Assembly (NCBI GenBank): GCA_036774405.1
Contig: DAIPBO010000012.1
Coordinates: 1 to 64,000, forward strand
DNA: 64,000 nt
Direction of reading: 5' to 3'
Source: JAAYDS01 sp012729155
GTDB taxonomy: Bacteria > Chloroflexota > Anaerolineae > UBA1429
Numbering within the stretch: position 1 is the stretch's first letter; each line of letters opens with the position of its first letter. Of this stretch, positions 8,073 through 15,939 are shown one piece after another. A program made the translations under genes and the position numbers. Below the pieces are notes generated by a model. The model was given only the letters and a program-made list of their open reading frames with translations. It had not been told where the DNA came from and did not search any database.

Positions 8073-9379
8073 CCGCGCTGGATGGTCATCTTGGCGTGGG
8101 CCTGCTCGCGGATCTCATGCAGGCGCGCCAGTTCGTCGGCACCCAGCTGCTCTTTGGCCGAGTCGAGATAGGCGTCGAACTGCTGCAGAAAGGCATCGTT
8201 GAGCAGCGAACGGTTTTCTTCGAGGATGGCGCCGCTCTCTTCGAGCGATTGAGCGCGAGATAGCCGTGTGATCAGCCGCAGTTCGGGCGGCAACTGGCCC
8301 TCAATGGCGTTGCGCACCGCCTCCATCAGGCGCTGCAGGCGCTCGACGCGGCGCGTGTCGCCCTTTTGCTGGGCTGTGCGCAGGTAGCGCTGCAACACCA
8401 CAAAAAAGGCCTCATCGTACTCGCGGAGGTGCTCGGTCGCGGCTGCCGCCAGATCGTCGGCCTCTAGCAGCTGCATGATGAGCAGCGCGGCGTCATCTTG
8501 CGCCTGCTGTGAGGCGTTGCGTAGGGCATCCAGCTCTTGTAGCAGCTTTTCGCGCAACTCTAGCAGGTGGTCTCTCTGCTCGCCCTCGGCGGCCTCGATG
8601 CGCGCCGTGAGGCGCTGGAAAAAACCATAATCGAGCCGCTCATAGTTGAGCGCCACGTTGGCGCGCCAGGCCTCGCCGTCTAGCGACTCGAGCAGCAGAT
8701 CAGCCACCTGATCGTAACTTGCATCGGGCGCGGCTGCCTGTGGCATGGCGGGGTTGACCCTCTCGAGAAGCTTGTCGCGCAGCTGCTCAAAGGCATCGTC
8801 GGGCTGGCCCTGCTCGCGCTCTGCCTCGATCACCTCGGCCAGCAGTAAGAAGAACTCATAGTTCAGCTCGGCCTTGTGGTCGGCCACCAACTGGTCGAGG
8901 GTGGCATCGTCATCGACGGCGGCGATAAGCTGGTTCAGCAGGCTCATGCGCTGGCGTTGGGCCTGCAGCGCCTCTTTGGAGATGCCATCGGCCTCGAGGA
9001 TGGTGTCGAGCAAGCTCTCAAAGGTGAGCAGGGTGCGCGGCCTCAAAAAGTAGCCCTTGCGTTGCTCGGGCGGCAGGCTGTCCATCACAGTGTTGACCAG
9101 GCGCCCCAGAAAGCGCTCCTGGTCGTCATTGGAGAGGCCCAGCTCGGCGGGCATATAAGTGAGCAAGAGCTCTTTGGCCGGGTCATGATAAAGCAACGGC
9201 GAGCTCAGCAGGCCACCGGCGCCGCAGTCGGGGCAGACTGCGCGGTTGATCTGTCCGCGCAACAGCCGTTCTTTGCTCTCGGGGTCGGCGCCCACATCGA
9301 TGATGGTGGTGATCTCGGCCATAAAGCTACGGCCGCACTGGGGGCACTTGACCTGTGTGGGGATGGCGGGATATGGCAT
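8069..9379 (-). CDS. CpXC-domain protein
   Basis: A 436-residue protein. An N-terminal CpXC domain carries the paired zinc-knuckle cysteines CPQC and CPDC (about residues 11-60), followed by a long acidic, Leu/Glu-rich helical region with no recognised motif. CpXC proteins are of unknown function and common in Chloroflexota. ATG 9379 was chosen because AGGAAGAG precedes it and the CpXC domain starts there. There is no signal peptide or membrane segment. The PHP gene lies 19 nt upstream on the same strand, so the two may be co-transcribed. Confidence 0.8.
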   Translation of the reverse strand: MPYPAIPTQVKCPQCGRSFMAEITTIIDVGADPESKERLLRGQINRAVCPDCGAGGLLSSPLLYHDPAKELLLTYMPAELGLSNDDQERFLGRLVNTVMDSLPPEQRKGYFLRPRTLLTFESLLDTILEADGISKEALQAQRQRMSLLNQLIAAVDDDATLDQLVADHKAELNYEFFLLLAEVIEAEREQGQPDDAFEQLRDKLLERVNPAMPQAAAPDASYDQVADLLLESLDGEAWRANVALNYERLDYGFFQRLTARIEAAEGEQRDHLLELREKLLQELDALRNASQQAQDDAALLIMQLLEADDLAAAATEHLREYDEAFFVVLQRYLRTAQQKGDTRRVERLQRLMEAVRNAIEGQLPPELRLITRLSRAQSLEESGAILEENRSLLNDAFLQQFDAYLDSAKEQLGADELARLHEIREQAHAKMTIQRG

Positions 9380-9398
9380 GGCTCTTCCTCGCAAGCGA

Positions 9399-10091
9399 TC
9401 AGGCAGAATGGGTGTGACGGCGCAGCAGAATCCGCTGTACAACGGCCTGCGGGGTGGTCACGACGGCTGCCTCGGCCTCGGCCGCGGTCAGCCCTGCACC
9501 GAGGGCCACCTGCCGCGCCTCATCCAGGGTGATGAGATTGTTGTAAGCGTGGGTGTCTGTGTCAACCACCATCAAGGCGCCTGCCTCGCGGCAGGTCTGC
9601 GCCACATGGCCGTTAGTGAGGCAGTGGCCCTTGCGCCCGGTGATCTCGACGATCATGCCGCGCTCGGCGGCCAGGCGGGCTTCTTCAAGGGTGATAAAGC
9701 CAGGGTGGGCCAACAGGTCCACCTCGGGGCACTCGATGGCGGCGCGGTTGGTGCCGGCGGCCACCGGTTCGACGATGGTTTCGCCGTGCACCACCACCCA
9801 CTCGGCGCCCAGACGCTTGGCCTGGCGCGCCAGTTTGGCGATGGACCCTGGCGCCACGTGAGTCAACTCGACGCCCACCAGCACGTGCAACGGCCAGTCA
9901 GCGGGTTGTTGCGCCACAAAGCGGCGCAGCCGCTCGATCAGGTCGCCGAGGTTGCTGGCATCGGCGTGGTCGGTCATGGCGATGGCGGCATGGTCGCATA
10001 TAGCGGCCCGTTGGGCCAGCTCTGACGGCAGCAGCTCGCCATCTGAATAGAGCGTGTGACTGTGGAGTTCGATCCGTCCTTGTTTGACCAT
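9399..10091 (-). CDS. PHP-domain phosphoesterase (histidinol-phosphatase-like)
   Basis: A 230-residue protein with the PHP signature RIELHSHTLYSDGELLP near its N-terminus, MTDHAD (metal ligands), HVLVGVELTH, LLAHPG and VVDTDTHAY. This supports a trinuclear-metal phosphoesterase. The substrate is unclear: PHP proteins act on histidinol phosphate, nucleotides or phosphoproteins. I chose ATG 10091 because the promoter -10 (10099-10104) places the transcription start almost on it, implying a leaderless mRNA. An upstream in-frame ATG (10115) would lie inside the promoter. Confidence 0.8.
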   Translation of the reverse strand: MVKQGRIELHSHTLYSDGELLPSELAQRAAICDHAAIAMTDHADASNLGDLIERLRRFVAQQPADWPLHVLVGVELTHVAPGSIAKLARQAKRLGAEWVVVHGETIVEPVAAGTNRAAIECPEVDLLAHPGFITLEEARLAAERGMIVEITGRKGHCLTNGHVAQTCREAGALMVVDTDTHAYNNLITLDEARQVALGAGLTAAEAEAAVVTTPQAVVQRILLRRHTHSA

Positions 10092-10098
10092 ACCGGTA

Positions 10099-10126
10099 AG
10101 TATACCCCCCATACGCATCATGTCAA
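10099..10126 (-). promoter_or_regulatory. Promoter of the PHP-CpXC unit, probably giving a leaderless transcript
   Basis: TTGACA (10121-10126), a 16-bp spacer and TATACT (10099-10104). The expected +1 is about 10091-10093, at the ATG (10089-10091). Confidence 0.7.
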
Positions 10127-10134
10127 TGGTCTGG

Positions 10135-13100
10135 CTAGAGCCCATCCCAGATCATCGCCACGCCCTCGGGCCTGAACCCCAGTGCCCGCAAGAGCTCCTC
10201 ACCCGGGCTGCCCAGCGGCGGCTGCTCATCCCATGATTCGACCAACACGCGCTTGGGGCGGTGGCACAGCCCGCCTGGGGCCGTCAGGTGCTCACGCAGC
10301 AGCTGTACGGCCTGCGACACCGTCTCTGGCAGACACTGCGCCAGGGCCCGCCAGCGGCGCCCGCCGTGCTCATAGATGAGGATGGGTACGCCGTCTTGCA
10401 GGACGATATGGTTCGATGCCAGTCGGGCGCAGCGCAGCACCTCGACCTGCTCGGCCTCAAGCGCTCCATAGAGGTAGGCGGGGTCAGTGGCGTTGACCAG
10501 CGTCAGCGCGCCACGGCCGGGCGCGTTGGCGCCGGCCCACTCGCGCAGTTGTTGGGCGGCCTCGGGCAGGGCGTACTGAATGCCCCGCAGCCCACGCACA
10601 AAGTAGCCACGCCGCACCTGGCCGCGCAGCTCGAGCATTTGCAGCTGGCGCTGCAGCTCGCTCCAGGGCAACAAGCCCTCTTCGCGAGAGTACAACTCGT
10701 AACAGACGATGCCGTAGCGCCACAGCAGCTGGCGTACCTGATGGTCGGCGACGTCATTGGCGGTGCGCTGGGGCCCCTGCACTGCAAAGCGGTCGGTGCG
10801 CCCCCAGCGCCCCACCAGAACGCCGACGGGTTCGCCCTCAGCCTCGCGCCCTGCGCCACGCCGCGAGGCGGCTTCGCGCTGATAGGCAGCCAGCCAGCCG
10901 TTGCGCGCCGGGGCGGGCGGTTCAGACTGAGGGCGGCTGGCGCGCCAGGCGGCCAGGTCCTGGTCAAGCGCGCTCGTGAGGCCGCCCGAGGCGGTAAATC
11001 GACCGGCATGCGCCACCATGGCGCGCGCATCCTCAAACCGATCGCTGCTGGCCAGGCCCGCCAGGGCCAACTCGACCAGCGCTGCCTCGACCTGCTGACG
11101 GCCCAGGCTCAGGGCAGTGACGAGGTCTTGGGGATAGCTCTCGCCCTCGGCTCGCATGAATGCTAGCACCTGTTGAGCCTCGGTGCTGAGGGCGCTTTCG
11201 TCGGTCTCGGGGCGGGCATACATGCCTGCTGTTCCCCGCTCAACCAGGCGCACCGTCAGGTGGCGCGCTGCGCCGCCCTGGCCCAACCAGACGAGCTGCC
11301 CGGTTGTGGTGAGTCCATCGAGAACGCCGGCGGCATCTTGGCCCAGACGCAGCGTCAGTACGTCGCGTTCCCACACTTCGGCTGGCAACAGGCTGCCCCG
11401 CAGACGGTCGACCACGTGTGCCAGCGCCTCTGGGCCGTGTGGGCGATGAGATGGGTGCAGACCATGCCAGCGCAGCTCGAAATCAGCCAACGCAGGGATC
11501 GAAACGGGCTGCACCTCTTTGCGCAGCACTGCCAGCGTGCGTCGATGGATGCGCTCGAGCACCTGGCGGTCACACCACTGACGCTCGGCGGCGCCAGGCG
11601 TCAGATAGCCGGTGACGGCGCGCCCTTCGGTTGTCATGCGCTCGAGGCAAGCATCGAGCCAAGCCTCCGCCACGTCATAGCGCGCCAGCATGTCGCCTCG
11701 CGTCAGAGGGCCATGGGTGCGCAGCATGCGCCGCAAGATGATCTCTTGTGCCTGGCGACGGTCGCGCCGTGCAGAGATGAACTCGGCGGGCAACCATGCT
11801 GGAGGCGGCCCGCCCAGGGCCCAGGCATCGCGGTAGAGGCTGTACATCTCGGCGGCGATCCAGCGATCGGTATGCGCCACCTCACCGGGCACGGGCACCT
11901 GCAGGGCGCGCCCTTGGGCGGCGAGTTGCAGCAGCCAGGCGCGCCCATCGCCCAGGCTGCGCTCTGCGACCTCATCCGAGGTCAGGTCGCCGAGATCGCG
12001 CAGAATGACGTCGAGCTCGTCGACGCTGCGGGCGCGATAGCCGTCGGCCAGGTGTTGCAGCTCTTGCTCGACGGCGGCGATCGCCTCGGGCCGCAGCAGG
12101 TCTGGCAGCAGACCCTCATCGAGGAGCTGGCCCAGCAGCTCGCGATTGACCGCCAGCGCCTGCATCTGGCGGATCTCTTTGGGGGTATCGTCTTCGTAGA
12201 GGTTGATGGCAGCAAACTCAAAGAGCAGGCCGGCAGCCAGGGGCGAGGGCACCACAGTCTCGGCCACCACCACGCGGATCTCGCCCTGCTGGATGCGAGC
12301 GAGTACGTCTAGCAGGCTCTGCAGATCGAGCACGTCGCGCAGGCAATCGCGGTAGGTCTCGGCGATGATGGGAAAGTCGTCATAGCCGCGGGTGGCTCTC
12401 AGCAGATCGCGCGCACGCAGGCGCTGCAGCCAGAAGGGCGTGCGATTGCTGGCGCCGCGTGTCGAGGGCAGTAGCAGCGCCCGCGAGGCGTTCATGCGGA
12501 AATGGGCGCCAAAGACGGCCGAGCTGGGCAACTCGAGCAGCAGGCGCTCGCGGGCCTCTTCGGGGCCCAGGTGCGAGAGCAAGGCGGTGGGGGGCTCGCG
12601 TTCGGCCTCGAGCAGTCGAAAGAGGATGCCATCGTCGTTGACCTGTGTCTCGACCTGCAAGTCATACTCGTCGCGCATGGCGTGGGCCAGGGCCAGCGCC
12701 CAGGCGCTATTGACCCGCCCGCCAAAGCACGAGTGCACGGCCATGCGCTGGTCTCCCAGGGCGTCGGTGAACAGCTCGACGATCACGGTGTCATCTGACG
12801 AGATGGCCCCCAGCACTGCGATCTGTTGGCCCACATAAAGGATGGCGTTGCGCGCCGAGCTTTTGTCGAGGGCGTACTCGTCGCACAGCCAGGCCACCAG
12901 GGGCTCGGTTTCGACGGGCCATTCGCCCTCGGGGCTGTCTGGCAGCAGGTCGAGCGCTGCCACGCGCATCGCCAACTCGCGCCGAAAGGCGCCCAGCCGC
13001 TGGCCCAGGTAATAGTCGCGCCGCGGGGCATCGCCACGCCAAAATGGCATGCGGGGCATGTTGCCGGCGGCGTCGGCCACCACCACACGATCCTCGGTTA

Positions 13101-14871
13101 TCTCGGTGACCCTCCAGGTGCCCGTGCCCAGGGTAAAGACGTCGCCCACCTGCGTCTCAAAGACAAACTCCTCATCGAGGGTGCCCAGCAGCGTCTTGCC
13201 GTCGGGCAGGTAGACACGAAACTGCCCGCGGTCGGTGATGGTGCCGCCATTGCGGATGGCCAGCAGCCTGGCGCCTGGCAGGGCATAGAGCATCTGGTTG
13301 ACGCGATCCCAAACGATGCGTGGGCGCAGCTCGGCAAAGCGTTCAGGGGGGTAGCCGCCGCTGAGCATCTTGAGCACGCCCTCGAATGCCTCACGGGTCA
13401 ACTCTTGATAGCCATAGGCCTGGCACACGAGCTGATAGAGGGCATCGACCGGCCAGTTCTCGACGGCCACCATGGCCACGATCTGTTGCGAGAGCACGTC
13501 CAGGCAGTTGGCGGGCGTATAGGTGGGCTCGATATCGCCAGTGAGCATGCCATGGGCCACGGCAGCGGCATCTAGCAGATCTTCACGGTAGGTGGCATAG
13601 ATGCGGCCCACGCTGGTCTGCCCTACCAGGTGGCCCGAGCGCCCCACGCGCTGTAGCCCGCGAGACACGCTGCGCGGCGACTGGATCTGGAGCACCTGGT
13701 CGACGGCGCCAATGTCGATGCCCAGTTCGAGCGATGAGGTAGCGATCAATGCCGGCAACTGCCCCTGTTTGAGCGCCTTTTCTAGCTCGTGGCGTACCTC
13801 TCGCGAGACGCTGCCGTGATGCGCCCTAAAGGGCCCCCCAGCGCGGCCTGTGCCAAACATCCCTTCGCCACGCGGCGTGCCCTGCTCGAGCAGAGCGTTG
13901 GGCGAGCCCGGCGCCACCACCTCTTGGTCTTCGAGGGCGAACTGCTCGTTGAGCCGGTCTGCAGCCCGCTCAGCGCCACGGCGGCTGTTGGCGAACACCA
14001 GCGTGGTGCGGCTCTTGCGGATGCGCGTCAACACGTCGGGGATGAGCGAAGGCCAGATGGAGCCGGCGAGGGGTTTTTGCAGGTCTGGCACGGGGGTAAC
14101 CACCTGCAGGTCGAGGGGCTTGAGGGTGCCAGCGTCGATGATGGTGACGGGGCGTGAGGCGAGCTGCTCTACGCCCTCGTCGTTCTCGTCCCAATCTTGG
14201 CCCACCAGAAAGCGCGCCACCTCGTCGAGCGGACGCTGCGTGGCCGAGAGGCCAATGCGTTGATAGGGTCTCTCGGTCAGATGCTGCAGGCGCTCGAGGC
14301 TCAGGGCCAGGTGCACGCCGCGCTTGCTGCCGCACAGGGTGTGGATCTCGTCGACGATCACCGAGTGCACGGTACGCAGGATGTCGCGGGCGCGCGGGCT
14401 GGTGAGGATGAGATAGAGCGATTCGGGCGTGGTGATCAGAATCTGCGGCGGATCGGTGACGAGCTTGCGACGGTCGCTGGCCGAGGTGTCGCCGGTGCGA
14501 ACGGCACTGCGAATGGCCGGCAACGGCAGGTCGAGCTCACGAGCCACCTCGCGGATACCGCGCAGCGGCTCGCGCAGGTTGCGGGCGATGTCGTTGTTGA
14601 GCGCTTTGAGAGGGCTCACGTAGAGGATCTGGACGCCCTCGAGGTCGGGGTTCTCTAGCAGGTCGTTGGCCACCTGGTTGATGCCCCATAGAAAGGCAGC
14701 CATGGTCTTGCCCGAGCCGGTGGGCGAGAGGATGAGGGTATGCTCACCAGCGGCGATGGCCGGCCAGCCCAGCGCCTGTGGCGGCGTCGGCTCGCCGTAT
14801 TGCTGCTGGAACCAGGCCGCCACAGGCGGCAGGAAGCGTGCCAGGATGTCATCTGCAGATTGCTGTGGCAT
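10135..14871 (-). CDS. lhr: Lhr-type ATP-dependent DNA helicase, full-length
   Basis: A 1578-residue superfamily-2 helicase. Walker A is SPTGSGKT (49-56); the DEIH box is in VIVDEIHTL; SATQRPLDEVA, SSLELGIDIG and QRVGRSGH give motifs III, V and VI. These are followed by the winged-helix and Lhr-core domains and the long C-terminal extension (with winged-helix-like repeats) found in bacterial Lhr. Lhr is a 3'-5' translocase linked to DNA repair and DNA:RNA hybrid unwinding. An insertion between motifs (about 330-360, after VVAPGSPNALLEQGTP) looks lineage-specific. ATG 14871 is preferred over the upstream TTG 14907. It is divergent from the PAC2 gene. Confidence 0.9.
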   Translation of the reverse strand: MPQQSADDILARFLPPVAAWFQQQYGEPTPPQALGWPAIAAGEHTLILSPTGSGKTMAAFLWGINQVANDLLENPDLEGVQILYVSPLKALNNDIARNLREPLRGIREVARELDLPLPAIRSAVRTGDTSASDRRKLVTDPPQILITTPESLYLILTSPRARDILRTVHSVIVDEIHTLCGSKRGVHLALSLERLQHLTERPYQRIGLSATQRPLDEVARFLVGQDWDENDEGVEQLASRPVTIIDAGTLKPLDLQVVTPVPDLQKPLAGSIWPSLIPDVLTRIRKSRTTLVFANSRRGAERAADRLNEQFALEDQEVVAPGSPNALLEQGTPRGEGMFGTGRAGGPFRAHHGSVSREVRHELEKALKQGQLPALIATSSLELGIDIGAVDQVLQIQSPRSVSRGLQRVGRSGHLVGQTSVGRIYATYREDLLDAAAVAHGMLTGDIEPTYTPANCLDVLSQQIVAMVAVENWPVDALYQLVCQAYGYQELTREAFEGVLKMLSGGYPPERFAELRPRIVWDRVNQMLYALPGARLLAIRNGGTITDRGQFRVYLPDGKTLLGTLDEEFVFETQVGDVFTLGTGTWRVTEITEDRVVVADAAGNMPRMPFWRGDAPRRDYYLGQRLGAFRRELAMRVAALDLLPDSPEGEWPVETEPLVAWLCDEYALDKSSARNAILYVGQQIAVLGAISSDDTVIVELFTDALGDQRMAVHSCFGGRVNSAWALALAHAMRDEYDLQVETQVNDDGILFRLLEAEREPPTALLSHLGPEEARERLLLELPSSAVFGAHFRMNASRALLLPSTRGASNRTPFWLQRLRARDLLRATRGYDDFPIIAETYRDCLRDVLDLQSLLDVLARIQQGEIRVVVAETVVPSPLAAGLLFEFAAINLYEDDTPKEIRQMQALAVNRELLGQLLDEGLLPDLLRPEAIAAVEQELQHLADGYRARSVDELDVILRDLGDLTSDEVAERSLGDGRAWLLQLAAQGRALQVPVPGEVAHTDRWIAAEMYSLYRDAWALGGPPPAWLPAEFISARRDRRQAQEIILRRMLRTHGPLTRGDMLARYDVAEAWLDACLERMTTEGRAVTGYLTPGAAERQWCDRQVLERIHRRTLAVLRKEVQPVSIPALADFELRWHGLHPSHRPHGPEALAHVVDRLRGSLLPAEVWERDVLTLRLGQDAAGVLDGLTTTGQLVWLGQGGAARHLTVRLVERGTAGMYARPETDESALSTEAQQVLAFMRAEGESYPQDLVTALSLGRQQVEAALVELALAGLASSDRFEDARAMVAHAGRFTASGGLTSALDQDLAAWRASRPQSEPPAPARNGWLAAYQREAASRRGAGREAEGEPVGVLVGRWGRTDRFAVQGPQRTANDVADHQVRQLLWRYGIVCYELYSREEGLLPWSELQRQLQMLELRGQVRRGYFVRGLRGIQYALPEAAQQLREWAGANAPGRGALTLVNATDPAYLYGALEAEQVEVLRCARLASNHIVLQDGVPILIYEHGGRRWRALAQCLPETVSQAVQLLREHLTAPGGLCHRPKRVLVESWDEQPPLGSPGEELLRALGFRPEGVAMIWDGL

Positions 14872-14961
14872 AGGTTTGACCCGTGGCCTGAGAACAGGCA
14901 CAATCAACTACCGCCGCCTGGCAGAATGCGGCAGCGGGCTCTGATAGAAAGGCGCCGCAAG

Positions 14962-15888
14962 ATGAATGAGATGATACGATTGTACGAGCGGCCACTCAAC
15001 CAGGTCAACTATATGATCGCAGGCTGGGAGCAGTGGGCCGATGCCGGTGAGAACTCGTCGGGCTTGCCCGCTTACCTGATCGAGCAACTGGGCGCCCGCC
15101 GCGTGGCAGAGATCAAGGGTGACGAGTGCTATCTCTTTCAGATGCCAGGCACACATCACCTGATGCGGCCGCAGGTCAAGCTCAAGAACGGGCACTGCGT
15201 CAGCATGTCTGAGCACCGCAACGAACTCTGGTTCACTCATATCGGCGACAAAGGATTGTACATCTTCTTGGGCGAAGAGCCCCATCTCAATGAAAAGGCC
15301 TATGCCAACGCCTTTTTCGACCTGGTGCAAGAGGTCGGCATCCGTCGCGTGGTGAGCGTGGGCGGTGTCTATGGCGCCATGCCCTTTGAGAAGGAGCGCG
15401 AAGTCTCGTGCGTCTATAGCCTGCCGCGCCTGCGCCAAGAGCTTGGTCGCTATGCGGTGCGCTTTTCGAACTATGAGGGCGGCACCACAATCGGCAGCTT
15501 TTTGGCCTACCATGCCGAGTTGCGCGGCATCGAGATGGTAGCAATGAACGCCTTTTCGCCTGCCTACGAGTTTGTGCGTATGGGCATCACCGTGCAGGCC
15601 ATGCGCGTCGAAGAGGACTGGAAAAGCTGGTACGACCTGATGCGGCGCATCGACTATATGTTTGGCTTGGGCCTGGACCTGTCGGACCTCGAAGAACGCG
15701 CTCAGAACCTGGTCGATGCCTGGGTGACCAAGATCGACGAGTTGGATGCCAAACACGCAGAGTTGGGCGTCAAGGATTATCTGTCGTCGATCGCCGCTGA
15801 CTTTGTAGAGCGCCCCTTTGTGCCGCTCGATCAGGCCTGGAGCGAACTCGACGAGCTGTTGAACGACAATGACGAGCAGGGAGAGTGA
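14962..15888 (+). CDS. PAC2-family protein
   Basis: A 308-residue protein. It resembles the PAC2 (proteasome assembly chaperone 2-like) family: a start like 'LYERP...NyMIAGWeqWaDAG', an internal VVSVGGVYGAMP segment, and GTTIGSFLAYHAELRGIEM. Bacterial PAC2 proteins are widespread ATP-grasp-neighbour proteins of unknown role. There is no signal peptide. The C-terminus is acidic (LDELLNDNDEQGE). ATG 14962 has an AAAGG ribosome site. The gene is 51 nt before the DHH-CBS-CCA fusion gene and probably co-transcribed with it. Confidence 0.8.
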   Translation: MNEMIRLYERPLNQVNYMIAGWEQWADAGENSSGLPAYLIEQLGARRVAEIKGDECYLFQMPGTHHLMRPQVKLKNGHCVSMSEHRNELWFTHIGDKGLYIFLGEEPHLNEKAYANAFFDLVQEVGIRRVVSVGGVYGAMPFEKEREVSCVYSLPRLRQELGRYAVRFSNYEGGTTIGSFLAYHAELRGIEMVAMNAFSPAYEFVRMGITVQAMRVEEDWKSWYDLMRRIDYMFGLGLDLSDLEERAQNLVDAWVTKIDELDAKHAELGVKDYLSSIAADFVERPFVPLDQAWSELDELLNDNDEQGE

Positions 15889-15939
15889 GGACCTCTGAGC
15901 GAGGATGTTGAGGAGCCGTTGGAAGGCCAGGCGCCAGCG

